Source of the DNA: Sarcocystis neurona
Taxonomy: Eukaryota; Apicomplexa; Conoidasida; Eucoccidiorida; Sarcocystidae
DNA length: 64,000 nt
Reading direction: 5' to 3'
Assembly (NCBI GenBank): GCA_000727475.1
Contig: KL647290.1
Coordinates: 3,607,373 to 3,671,372 of the forward strand
The translations under genes and the position numbers were made by a program. Each line of letters begins with the position of its first letter. Positions within the stretch are counted from its first letter, which is position 1. The notes beneath the pieces are model-generated. The model made no database searches. It was given only the letters and a program-made list of their open reading frames with translations, and had not been told where the DNA came from. Positions 21,785-33,200 of this stretch are shown here, in pieces.

Positions 21785-24382
21785 CTGCGGAGTCGCTGTT
21801 TGACCACGTACACTGAGGTCTACACAGTTACCACTTCGGCTTCGGCAGAACCGCATGACACGTAAGCTCTAGCCGCGTACCACTGCGGTTTCGACAGAAG
21901 CTCACGGATTCGTGGTTCTACATGTGGACGTCCGCTTCAATCACAAGGTATACTTTGACCAAGGGGGGGAAAAAAATAGCCTAGATAAATTCCCCCTATC
22001 TAGTGCACAGCTGTGACCTGACATCGAGCAGTGCAAGAATCGAAACTACCTGGAGGAGACGAACTAGCAAAGATGTTATCCGAACCAGAAGAGAGCTCTT
22101 CTTTTTCCACCGCTATTCGACTCTCTCTACGTTCCCCCCGTTTTTTTCGAACAATGCCGGCTCAATACGCGCGTGCTTGTCCGGCGCATCGTTGGCCCGG
22201 TGAACGCGTGATTGCGTGCGATTTCCCCCCAACTTTCACACGTTTGGTGTGTATACACAAACGTCCAACCGTGTGACTCAGGGTCCCAAATCCATACTTG
22301 CGAGCTACCTCCTGGAAAGTCTTGTAACAATTTGGGTGTTCATAGAAGTTGTTGCGTGCGCGTGTGTGCGTGTCACCCGCGGGTGACAGCACAGTGCGGC
22401 GTAAGCAGCCTCCTGGCGCACCCACCAAGGTGCGAACAAACAGGGTTTTCCACTTGCTGGATTTTGAAGCTCTTGGGCCCACCCACTGATATGGTGTTCG
22501 TCTGTGGTGTGGGGGTCTTTCCGGCGTCTGGCGTTGCCGGGCGATTTGTTTCCGTCTTTGCTGAGGTGAGCGCTAAAGGGCGCTTGGTGCAACCGCGCTA
22601 TATGTGCGCAGAGAAGCGTTGTGAGAAAAACCGAAGTGGAACGTGCTGCAGATGATAGCAGACAAGAGTCACTGAGGGAAGGTGTAAGAACTCTCAGCTA
22701 CGACTGAAGACGCAGAGCCACAGATAGCCTGCAGTGCACCGCGTAACATAACAGCAATCTTTACAACGTGACGAGCCAACTGTGTCTGTAGTCGAGAACA
22801 AGGTGAGTTCCATCCGGCAAAATATGGCACTTGCACACGCAGGGATGCCTGATTAACGTGGAACATGGCTGCAGTACTTTGTGTTCGCCGCTACGAATGT
22901 GGTCTATGAAGTGTCCCTATATTGTTTTAGACGACTAGGCCGGCGTGATCTGTGCTGTGTTGGACTGCGTAAAAACGACTCTCAGTGTCCTGCTCACAGT
23001 TACAGTCGTATTGTGTACATATTTGTAAACTGCGGACGTCCTAATGACCACGTTAACGTCTCAGGTCATTTGTATCACGAGACTGGTGGCGTAGTATTGA
23101 ACAGTGGGGAAGTTCCTCTGTTCTGGTGAGCGGGCCGTCAGGACGGCGTGCTAATTTTGTGCTGCGTTTGCACACCTGCTGTGGTACCTGTTTGCAAAAG
23201 GGGACGAGGTGCGGCCTGCAATTGAAGAAGATGCGAAAAGAAGATGGTGGTGCGTGGCTTCTTCAGGTGGCTAGGAAATAAACAGTGAGGCTGTCGCTTT
23301 TCGCTTCGTCAGTAAGAGTACAAGCTTGTTTGCGTATAGAACTATCGCGCACACGCTGCCCACTGGGATGGAAAAAAGCACCTAAATAATACGCAAGGGT
23401 GGTTGACTACATTTACACGTTTACACAAATGTTTCTGTGTACATGTGTGCTCGAATAAGACAAGTGACGTGTAGGCTGCAACGCCTTCTACGTGTAAAGC
23501 CTGAATCACTCGCAGTGCCAGAAAACTAGGCGGTTTGTTTTCTGACGTTCAAACGTATTCGTTACTCTGTCAAGTCATCGGGGAGTGGCTTTTCATACTG
23601 TTCTGTACCTCCGTGTACACAAATGAAGCACTGTGTACACGGACCAGGGAGAGCAGCGTATGAGTTTCATAGGGCAGAACAATCTCTGTGTGGGCCTACA
23701 GGCACGGCTGCCCCTCCGTTGGTGTCTCTAAACAAGCCGTATTGTTTGGGATTGACAGCACACGTTAAGAGCCATTAACACTTCTTTCAGGGCGAAGTGT
23801 ACAATTTAGCTGACACACAATGTGGTTTCCGCTTGACGAATTCAGTATCTGCGCAATGAAATACAGTTGTGTGCCTTCGCCGGACAGAGCTACATTTACA
23901 ACGCAGGAGCACTTCGGTGATGCCTACGTGGCAGTGAATACACACTGTTGTGTGGTAGCCATTTCGGATGGAAGCGTAAAGATTCGTCTGAAACTGCCCA
24001 CAGGGACGAAGCAGAGGAGTCCCAGCGGCTTGCACACTGCTCCGACTACTAGTTTCCTTGCTGCGGTGACAGCTCGTAATTCAATCATTCACACCTTGGC
24101 CAGTGTGGAATCTGCGGTGACGAATGTAGTACTACTACGTCTGTGTATTGAGGTGGTCCACCACTTTTCATTTGAACTGCGAGAGGTGAACAAGGCGGGG
24201 TTATACGCTGACGTCGTACTACACGTCCGATTTTTGTTTCCTCGGGGAAAAGCGAGGCAGAGCATGGCACTTTAGTTGGAGGTCTACTAATGAATGCGGA
24301 GGCACTTTTTCGCTCTGCAACAGCTCAGCGATGTTGCAGAAGTTTGCCGTGTACTTCTGGTCACTGAGTTGTCCGCTTGCAC
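21785..24382. other. Gene-poor region with open frames on both strands
   Basis: Between 22030 and 22660 several frames on both strands stay open for 65-147 codons, so composition gives no clear coding strand. A plus-strand frame of 151 codons (23820-24275) starts with ATG but has no supporting signal. No gene is called. Confidence 0.3.
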
Positions 24383-24508
24383 CTTTGATCCGTGAAATCG
24401 ATGAACAACAAGGCTGCCTCTAGTGTTGTAGCCTCTGCTGCTGAATTGCGTGCGACCGGTGCTGCTGCGTCGTTGCCGCTTTGGACTTTTACTCTATGTG
24501 CCATGTTC
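24383..24508 (-). CDS. Candidate first exon, Ala-rich N-terminus
   Basis: On minus, an ATG at 24504 opens MAHRVKVQSGNDAAAPVARN and continues for 40 codons to the donor CAAAG|GTGCAA at 24383, leaving two bases of a split codon. GCGTCTAG just upstream could also be an acceptor, in which case the exon starts at 24508. The product contains an Ala/Glu/Thr-rich helix ending LLFIDFTDQ. No family is recognised and the next exon was not found with certainty. Confidence 0.35.
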
Positions 24509-25115
24509 CTAGACGCATAGCTACGTATGCGTATATGAGTATGTAGCGGTGTGCACGTGTACGCTAGGACACAGAGAAATACGTGCACGTAATCTTTTCA
24601 ACCGTGCAATGAGGGCGAATAAGTTTCGCCGGCTTGTGAAAGGAATTTTGCAGCAGCTCTAGACATTAGTTGTTCTTCTACAGGGTAGCTCAGCCGCGCA
24701 CGCAGTCCAGGACGCGTTACTCGTGCACAGACGCGTGAGTCGATGCAGGTATGCAAACATGGCACTCAGATCGACGTTGACATCCATACGCGCCTCAGCG
24801 TCTAGTTACGCGTCCGCATAATTCTTTCCCCGTGCTCCACACTCCTCTATTTGAAGGCTTCATGTTCGTACGCAGACGGACGCCTCTTTGAGAAGTTATG
24901 CTAGTGCATGTGTGCGTATGCCCTCCTATGGATCCAAGTGACTTGAACGAAGACATGGATTTCGTCGCCTGCATGACGTTCCCCTCTCCAAGCGTGTATA
25001 CAGTGTCTAGTCTAACGACTTGTGAGGCCCCTGGCTGGTACCTCGTACACGCGTATCAATGGCGCGCGAATTGAAGATTGCATTTTTTGTGTATTTTTGA
25101 GGAGATACAGGCAGG
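24509..25115. other. No gene recognised
   Basis: A unique stretch with many CG-containing words and no convincing exon. It lies between a minus-strand exon candidate and a plus-strand one, so it could be a divergent promoter. Confidence 0.3.
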
Positions 25116-25551
25116 ATGCATCAGGCCACTCTGACGGGGATAAAAGGGAACCGGAGTGTCTGGAGGAGTTTAGGGAAATTTGCCTCTTTTCTTACTACTT
25201 TTTTTGCTCTACTGCACGAAGCGTGCGCCGCCTTTGCAACGTCAAATTCTGCAGAGTCGCTGTCACCTCAACTCGGCCAAAGCAGCTCTCGTCCGTCGAC
25301 TCTACGGTACCGGTTCCCCTTCTACGATTTTCCAGATCGGAAGTATCGCAGCCTCAGGTCCCGGCACAACGGTAAACAGACAACCTAAAGATAGAGATAC
25401 ACATTATTTCTACTGTATAAATTTCTGTCTATTAGACGCTAAGCGTGATAGTGCACTTGTCATTGTGCGTGTCCACTTTGTCCGACCGCTCTCGAGTTCC
25501 CCAAATGGAACTGTCTCAGTTTGCAAGTGCGTTAGACACTTTCCCCAATAG
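25116..25551 (+). CDS. Possible two-exon small secreted protein, 123 aa
   Basis: Exon 1 runs from ATG 25116 to 25371 (85 codons plus one base) and ends at the donor CACAACG|GTAAAC. Exon 2 starts at 25436 after a pyrimidine-rich acceptor ending CTGTCTATTAG and supplies two bases, then 38 codons including the TAG at 25549-25551. The 64-nt intron keeps the frame. The product has a hydrophobic stretch at about residues 22-33 (FASFLTTFFALL) followed by an Ala-rich possible cleavage site, then a Ser-rich and Arg-rich region. This is the general shape of a secreted or apicoplast-directed N-terminus. No domain is recognised. The second exon could instead be read in another frame, so the model is tentative. 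Confidence 0.4.
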
Positions 25552-25734
25552 AAGAACAGGGGAAAACTCGACATACGCAACGAGCGATAGTGTCTGAGAA
25601 GCAATCACAGAGGTCAAAGTGCTGACATCGGGTGCAAAACTTGAATTATAAATGCTCGTTGTCGCGTCAGTCACAGAAACATCGGACACACTGCAGAGAC
25701 ATGTTTTTTTCACCCCATACCAGTTACCTTACCG

Positions 25735-25926
25735 TTCTGTAGAAGATCTTTGGCTCCTCCGAGAGACGTCGGTCAGAGTTTTTTTCCTCAGCTAGACGTA
25801 TTCCTCCTTGCAGAGCGCTACATGTATTCTGTAGAAGATCCTTTGGCTCCGCCGAGAGACGTCGACCAGAGTTTTTTCCTTCTCAGCTAGACGTATTCCT
25901 CCTTGCAGAGCACTACATGTATTCTG
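25735..25926 (+). repeat. Tandem duplication, about 92-95 bp, carrying a splice-acceptor-like sequence
   Basis: The unit beginning TTCTGTAGAAGATC at 25735 recurs at 25827. Both copies contain GAGAGACGTCG, a T-run, CAGCTAGACGTATTCC and TCCTTGCAGAGC. The second copy ends against a plus-strand frame beginning HYMYSEALSFRYAQ just after its TCCTTGCAG, so the duplication repeats a potential intron end. Confidence 0.85.
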
Positions 25927-26123
25927 AAGCACTCAGCTTCCGCTACGCGCAGACACGTCTTGAAACCGGCCCTCCGGAGGAAGATGTCCACGAACAACGC
26001 GTCGGGGAATGTGGTACCACTTCCATGTTGGACCTGCACGTCTTCGTCTTTCCCAAAAATCTGTGGGCAGCGTGCTACTGTCTCGGGTCAGTAGCACTTG
26101 CGTGCTTCGAGGTCGACTTGTGA
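25905..26123 (+). CDS. Weak candidate terminal exon
   Basis: After the acceptor-like CTCCTTGCAG in the second copy of the duplication, one plus-strand frame reads HYMYSEALSFRYAQTRLETG... to a stop at 26123. A second frame over the same DNA is also open. No link to the two-exon candidate at 25116-25551 can be shown. Confidence 0.22.
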   Translation, partial: AEHYMYSEALSFRYAQTRLETGPPEEDVHEQRVGECGTTSMLDLHVFVFPKNLWAACYCLGSVALACFEVDL

Positions 26124-27034
26124 AAACGTGGAGTGGACAGTGTCAGATATAAGAGCTAGACACGCCGCTGGTGGTTCTGGTGGTACGTGGTAGAGAACTG
26201 TAGAGTACCTGAGTTGTGAAGCACTGCAGATTCGCAATAGTTCGGTCATCTCTACACTGCCACATGGACGTGTACTTTACAGGTCCTGCACGCGACCGGC
26301 TGGGTGTGCGTACTGTCCATCACACGGAACTAATTAATAGGTGTTATGCTGGCAAGACCAGCCCTCAAGTGACTGTCTTGTGAAACCACGTACAGCTGTA
26401 GCCGCACCTCGCATTCTCGCCTTCCGCCGCGGTCTTTTCCATAGGTCCACAAGTGCAAATGTGTAAATGCGCAGAAGTGTGATGCCCTACGTGTGGTCCT
26501 CGCGCACGACATCGCTCCATTTCCTCTAGCTCTGCAGATGTGCGGAGGTACGTTTGAGTCCGTGGTACGACTCAGAACCTAACGCCTGCCGGTGTCGGTG
26601 CGCGTGTACACGTATTTGCAAACACTCGTTACATGTAGAAGCCGCCGCATTCGCACTTCTCAAGTGCGCTACAATTGTTTGAACGAACATTGTGCATTTA
26701 TCGTGTGCAGCCTAATGTCAATTCAGCTATTCATTTTAGGCTGTCCAGACGCAAAGGAAGTCACACATCTGTGGGTATAGAAGGACACACAGATACATGG
26801 GTCTCCGCATAGTGCATAGCAGGGATTCCGTGTCACCAGGTGTAACCCTGCTGTGTGCAATGGTGGGAACAGTGCTGTTGTGTTCTGTCACTTGCAGGAC
26901 GCTTGGGACGTAACCAAAACAAATCACGCTACGGGATCCCGTCACCGCACAGCCACGTTTCTATCAAGGTATCCTTCCGAAACTCCCCAACTGCACGCCT
27001 CTCCGGTTCTTCTACGTTTAACACGTCTGCCACT
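26124..27034. other. Upstream region of the membrane-protein gene
   Basis: No separate gene is seen. The reading frame of the next gene stays open upstream to 26855, but a GT in AAGGTATCC near 26968 and the better ATG context downstream favour non-coding leader here. The promoter should lie in this stretch. Confidence 0.35.
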
Positions 27035-27589
27035 ATGACGTCTTCCTCTCTGTCTAATAGTGCGCTAAACGAGAATTCGACTATGCTGCGCCGCTGGCAA
27101 CGAGCGCGCACGCTTTTGACTCCTTCGAGTGGACTTACCCGCAGCTCTTTCCCGCGCAAGTGGTCCCTGTGGCGTTTGGGTCTTGCCACTCTTTTCCTGT
27201 TGGCGGGCGTGGGGAATGGTATCAACGCGCTACACCTTATCTACAAACTTCCTTTTCCTAGCATACGGAAACGAGTAATTGAAGACTTTCTCTACATGTT
27301 GGCTTTTCTAGGCCTCGGCGGGTTCACAGCATATACGGCCCGTCCCGCCGCAAAACCTGCTAAGACAGGCTGGAACCTCAAGCGCGCGCTGTTGGGTATC
27401 TTCACCTTCTACGTTGGCATCGCCAACTGGCTACACGATCAAACTTGGCGTCACATGTACTCGCAGGGCTGGAGGGGGGTAGCACGCGAGGAAAACACTG
27501 CGGTGATTGAACTTTTTATCTGGGTGGCTCTCTCTGCTTACCTCGTATTCTCAAGCAACCGGAAAGCGCGCGCCAAGAAAAAATGGTGA
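27035..27589 (+). CDS. Four-helix membrane protein, 184 aa, unknown
   Basis: This is the clearest single-exon gene of the left half. I do not recognise the family. I start it at ATG 27035 (MTSSSLSNSALNENS); an in-frame upstream extension without a better start exists. The first 42 residues are Ser/Thr/Arg-rich and could be a targeting sequence. Four hydrophobic segments follow at about residues 48-70 (LGLATLFLLAGVGNGINAL), 85-101 (FLYMLAFLGLGGFTAY), 117-133 (ALLGIFTFYVGIANW) and 156-173 (AVIELFIWVALSAYLVF). Two short Arg/Lys loops and a Trp-rich loop (HDQTWRHMYSQGWRG) connect them. The C-terminus is strongly basic and ends KKKW, which fits the KKXX pattern of ER-retrieved membrane proteins. 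An organellar inner-membrane role is equally possible. The stop TGA is at 27587-27589. Confidence 0.75.
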   Translation: MTSSSLSNSALNENSTMLRRWQRARTLLTPSSGLTRSSFPRKWSLWRLGLATLFLLAGVGNGINALHLIYKLPFPSIRKRVIEDFLYMLAFLGLGGFTAYTARPAAKPAKTGWNLKRALLGIFTFYVGIANWLHDQTWRHMYSQGWRGVAREENTAVIELFIWVALSAYLVFSSNRKARAKKKW

Positions 27590-29888
27590 CAGTGATTCTA
27601 GAGGCAATGTGGCTACAAAAGTTGATACCCGACCACGTTGTAGCGCGGGCACTATTCAAACGATAGTTGTAACATGTGATTTTACATTCCTGAGTGCATC
27701 TGTGAATCTGAAGCCCTTCAGGAGACCACGTCTTTCACGAAACATCTGCGCACGGAAGTAGAGTCTTCCTGTCTGCCTCTGTTCTCATCTGCAGAAGGCA
27801 GCACGCGGTGGCGGACGCCGACAGTGTCTATGCTACAGCCGTGTGTAGTATACACATATACTAAGCAAATTGAACCACGTAATCATGCGTCGCGGAGCAC
27901 GATTTCGAGCACGCTAGTGGCGTGGGGTAGCGGTTTCGCCAGTGCAGCCCACGAGCAGCAAAAGCCGCTACGGATCTGATGTTTGTGTGTTGAGTCCTGT
28001 CTTCGCTTCACTGTATATTCACGGCATTTTTGGAATAGAGTACAGAGTCTCGTTAGAGTATTGCTTTGGGATTTAGGAGGAGAACACGCTTCTATTTGAT
28101 GCATGAATAGTGACGTGCTCTAAGATCGAAAAAGATGGACACGGACGCGAACGTATACGCTACAATCCTCCCTTGAACAATGTCTACTTAACATTCCGGT
28201 GGAGTGGATGACGCACGCGGTGACATTGCCAGCCGCGGTGATGCTCGTAAGCGCGGCGACATCCATGACGGCTATGCACCTTCGAAACCTGACCTTGTTC
28301 GATTATAATGTCTAATGTTTCGCGGCGATTTTATCAAGATAGTGGTGCAGGGGGAGCAGACGCGCGGGCGCATTCAGCAGTTATCCTTTTATGTAGAAGT
28401 AGACGTTCTAGAGTACCAAACTATTGCAGTTGTGTGCTGTTTGGAAATTCGTAGTTGGCCCAGTGGTCCCGGTGATAGGGTTGGCTATTGTGTTAGAGCT
28501 ACAAAGTCAGTCATATTTTCAGTCCTGACGTCAATGGTGGTGGGATAAATTCTGCGATTTCTGTATTAATGCACAGAGTACTCAGCATTGGTGGGGTGGG
28601 AACCAAGGTCGCGCTACCACGGCTGATAGCCGGAAAGCTTGAGTCCTACACTAACATGCGTGTTATCATATAGACGTTTCTGACGTGCTCGGGACGACCT
28701 GTACAGCTCCCCCGACGCACGTGTGAGTATCTCGACAAAGCCTCATTGTTGGTTGTTTGACTGCCCCCCACGTAAGGTGCGACGCAGGCAGGGTACATGC
28801 CTTAGTGCGTTTCGCGTAAATCCCAGCCTGTGGGGACGTACCCTCGTTTGGCATGGCGTAACACCGCCGTCTGCGAGAAGAAGGGCACAGCGTGCATATG
28901 CGCTGCAGTACAGTGTGTGCACACGAAGATGGCAGGCACTTACGTCATGGTTTCGTAGATTACGGAGCATTAGTGTTGTTCACATTCTGACAGCTGCTTA
29001 CACGTTTTTGCATCGAGGCCTCCGAATGTCCACGCTAGCAGGCACCGGGAATGTAGTCTGCTAGAAATTGATTAGAAAAAAACAAATGCTCTTGAGCGTG
29101 TGGTGTACGATGACGTACGCCCCCCCTCACAATTCCACTCGCAAGCGACTTTCTTCCGCATCTGCCGTGCAAGTGCGGTATCTGTGACGTTTGTTCGTGG
29201 CGCTTTCAAAATCTGTCGTGGTTCGTCGGCGCCGCCGTCCGGTCTAACGCCGGGTGTCCTGCTTCGACTCTCTTCGGAATCATCACGGTGAATGTAAAGT
29301 CCATGTATATACAAGCCGCGCGCCATTCGTCCGCATATATTTAGTATAGTATTCGTGTAGGCGTATAGTGAGAATCGACTTCATATGAACGTACTTTAAT
29401 ACACGTATCACGTTACAGATGTAGTGCATGTCTACAAAAAGTGCAAAGCAACACAAACAGGCGTGTTCAAACGTGATGCGTTCGGTCCTAGGGCAAAGAG
29501 ACCTCTTTTTGTGCAGTGACGGTGTGTCTGAGGATGACGCCCACGGTTGCTGAAAAGTCGAAAAAGCAGTGTGTCCCTGCTCTTGCGGGTCCTTGTCGCA
29601 ACGAGCGGATACTAAATAAAGTGAGGGCGCTTTGCAGAACACCACTCCGAAGTTGTTTAAAAGTTCAACTCTTACCTTCGCAAAGAGGACGTGAATGTCA
29701 ACCTGGTCGTCGGTGCCTCAAGACACTTTGATCCAACATTCAGCGGAAGCACCGGGAACATGTAGGAAGGTCCACCGCCGCTGGGAGAACAGTGGGATTG
29801 GGAAATACGTTTCTCGTTGGTATATCCTTTTTTAAGTCGTCGATGATCGTGCTTAACATTCCTAACATCTCAACATTCGTCGATCGCG
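27590..29888. other. Intergenic, one weak small frame
   Basis: This lies between the 3' ends of the plus-strand membrane-protein gene and the minus-strand crotonase gene, so two convergent 3' untranslated regions are expected. A 77-codon ATG frame on plus at 28315-28548 (MFRGDFIKIVVQGEQTRGRI) looks protein-like and contains a possible donor (CCCG|GTGATA), but nothing else supports it. Confidence 0.35.
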
Positions 29889-30215
29889 TTACTGCAAGGG
29901 CTTGAGAACCTTAAGTGCCTCCACTCTCTCTTGAAGAAATAACGTGTAATTCCAGCGCATTTCCAGCTTGCGCATGGAGTACGGATCGTAGTCATATCCC
30001 GTCGCCGCATCGAAGTCAGGATGCAAACGACGCACCAGCGGGTGAGCTGAGAGGGGGAAGCCACTGCGTGGTAGCGGAGAAAATTCAACAGCAGGGAAAA
30101 GAAAGGCACAAGAGGGAGACAGGGAGATAGTGTCGTCGTTTGCTGCGTCGCCTGCAGCAGAGTGGAAGTTCGGCAGCAGCCGAAAGTATTCCGACACCGC
30201 GTCGTTGCTGTCCAC
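29889..30215 (-). CDS. Crotonase gene, terminal exon
   Basis: It follows the acceptor CTTCATTAG|GTGGAC and reads 108 codons to a stop at 29889. The first residues, AVSEYFRLLP, match the place where 3-hydroxyisobutyryl-CoA hydrolases end with a YF.PL motif. About 90 further residues form a lineage-specific tail with the segment GYDYDPYSMRKLEMRWNYTL and a basic end. It starts in phase 0, as does the end of the exon at 31891-32026, but a conserved segment of about 35 residues is missing between them. Confidence 0.65.
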   Translation of the reverse strand: MDSNDAVSEYFRLLPNFHSAAGDAANDDTISLSPSCAFLFPAVEFSPLPRSGFPLSAHPLVRRLHPDFDAATGYDYDPYSMRKLEMRWNYTLFLQERVEALKVLKPLQ

Positions 30216-33200
30216 CTAATGAAGAGGCCAAGAGGAAACACAGTGGAGGCACAGCGCACCACATTTGTCTCTAGCATGTGCTGGGAAGGGAGAGATGAGC
30301 GTACAAATGCAGACATAAGTAACTACGAATACACTGTTGCACGGATATACGGGCCAAGTTGTGTCGGCGAGTAGAGTGCAGCGACGTACGTAAGCACAGC
30401 ATAATAATCTGACTTCAGAGACACCACTTGAAGCAGTGCGGGCCTCCTACTTGTAAGACCCCTCAGTTTTCAGGACGGAGCCTATTTAGATTAGAGCACT
30501 CCAGTGTGACTTTCCACCGCACCTCTTGCAGTGACAACGATTGCAAGACGGGGATTCCGCCCCGCTGCAAATGTGACTTCACGGGAGAAGCAAGGATACG
30601 AAAGAACACACTTTGCCCTCCCAAGTGCAATCTTTGCTCCAGGTTTTGTATCGAATGAAAAGTTCAAAGTGACACGTCGCACGTCGGCGTGTAGAAGGCA
30701 ACGAACCCCACATACCTATACCATCTCACTACACACTGCCTGCGAGTATCGTTTTGTACAGCAAAAAAGCTACGCACGTTGCAAGATCTCACGCACGTTC
30801 GACAATGTTTCTCCACAACTGTGTGGTGACGTCCGCAGGTGAGGTTACTAATGCCAGCACCCGTGCAAGCAGGTGACCCCCCTCTCTTACGTGCGTGTGT
30901 AGAAGATCTTGAAACAAGGGAAGTACACAACTACAGTATACAGACGGTGCATATTACGCTCAACTACCCTGCATACGCCTTACAGCAGTCGACGCTGGAA
31001 AACAGATGTTGTTTCCCTTTGTAGTCGGACCCCTTGTTAGGTGGTAGCGGAGCCTGCTGATAAGGTCTGGGCTGCCCTGCAGGAATTTACCACCCGAAGG
31101 ATGTACGTCGCACAGCAAAAGGTACATGGATTCTTCGTGTATTCCACCAGCGAGGTTGTTGACTGCGCAACGATAGCGTCTACACCGACGCATTACCTTG
31201 GGTACGTGTCGACACAAAAACGTATGCGTGTGCGTGCATATACATATACATATATATATATACGTATACATATGTACCCATACATATGTACCCATACACG
31301 CGTATGCAAAGCCATCCATCTCTGAAAGGAAACAGGGCAGCGCGCGTTAGCGTATGCCTGTGTGCTGGGTGTCTGGGGTGTTGAATATGGAACACTTGGC
31401 ACTTGATGCTCAACGGCGAAAATGACGTCCTGGAAATATGCATTTATACACTCGTTCTTGGTCTGCGTATTGGTCCTTCGATACCATCAAACATGACATA
31501 ATATGTAAGTGCGCACCGGGTACATATATGCGTATTTATGCAACCCCGTGTCTACGCGCGTATGCGTGCAAGTATACGTAAGCATCTCCGTGGTAACGTC
31601 ATACACGCCTTGTTCTCATGCAGCAAACACACAAACACCGAAACGCGCGCGGCCAGTGAATCAAACGCCCAGCTAGTTTCACCTGTGCGCTACTCCGCTT
31701 CTGTCCCCCGGAACGCAGAAGGCGCACGTGGCAACACGCGTGGAGGCGTATGCAGATGAATACACATATCCGCATATACATATACATATGTATATCTATG
31801 TCTACATACGTATTTGTATTTGTCTGCGGCGGGCATGAAAGGTTGCAGAGTGACTGCGCATGGGCGACGAGGCTTGCACGTGCCGCCTACAGCTAGAAGC
31901 CGCAGCCCTGCGCGAAACTCGAGGGTGAGGGCGCGTTGGAACACGCGCTCTTCAACAGCCTCATAAACTTGTTTCCTGGAATCCTCAAGAAAAGAAAGAG
32001 GAACAACGTAGCTCGTCTTTTTGATCCTGCACAACAAGCAAAGGACGGTCGTGCACACGCGTTTGTATCGTAAACGCCCTCGCGAAGTCTCGGGTCCTTC
32101 CCCGCGCACTACCGCAGGTACAAGCGCGTACACGGACTGTGGGCCACACGCGCACTTACGCTGGCAACGACAAGCATGCAAATGCGCAAACGTCTATATA
32201 CACATAGTGACACAGCTGATTTTGCCTTCTCTCTCTGTATCTCTATCTATCTCTCTATATGCGTGTAATCTAAGTAATGTTCTCCACGGTGCACGCTTGA
32301 GCGTGAAAAACAGAGACCGTGTGATTGCAAATGCTCGCGTAGATGTAGACATAGTAGCAGAAGCACATGTAGCTGGGTTGCAGACGACGCAGACAAGGCG
32401 CGCTGTTGTTCACTTATCTTCAGGCAGGTTCGCTCCCCCTTCGAACAAAAAGTTTTAGCACCTTCCCCTTTTCTCCGTCTCTGTCTGTCCCCTCTTTCTA
32501 CAGGTAGTTACACACAGTCACTGGGGTACAGGAAGCATCCTTCACACACCACAAGTGAATGACGAGGAAATCGTTTTTTGCTTCCTGTGATAACAACTCT
32601 TCCTCAAGCAGTTCCTAGGACACAGGCAGACACACACACCTTTCTGTCCTTTCAGACGTCCGGAAGGGTATCAGCAAAGACCCGCCCATAAGTATGCGCC
32701 CACACGTATAGGTCTTTGTGCGGACACAGAGCGCTTCCATTTAGTGGCAGAGGTCTACTACTGTGTGTACACTCGACAGGTATATGCATACGTGTGACCG
32801 CTACCGCTCCGTACCGCAGCAGATCAATACGCTGACCCAGGATGCATTAGACGTGCTACTACTCCCCACTCTGAGAGTCTGTCAGTGCTTTCGCTTCTTT
32901 TTTCTCGTCACCCCCGCACAAGAGTACACCGCCGCGGGAGTTCTGGTCTTTCTCTTCACTTGCTTGCCGCGTGTGTGTGTGCGTCGCTGTTGCTCCTTTG
33001 ACTTTTGACAATTACTATTTCACTACCTCAGCGAGTCCCCCTGCCTCCCTGTGAACGCTCGCCTGAAGCTGCGTTGTCTGGCGCCTCTTACCTGTTCCAC
33101 TCGGAGCCGGTGATTCCGCCCTCGCGCAGAATTTCTTGGCGGTACTGCTTGAGACTCCGCAGCAGCATAAACGTGACCTGCAGTGTGTTTATGTTTGTCA

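Larger units (their letters stand above)
30216..31890 (-). other. Crotonase gene, last intron or introns
   Basis: It should contain the missing exon with the family's F.EGVRA-type segment; I could not find it. A minus-strand stretch after AATGCATATTTCCAG at about 31428 reads DVIFAVEHQVPSVPYSTP in the required phase but lacks the motif. A convincing plus-strand exon lies inside at 30532-30838. Confidence 0.4.
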
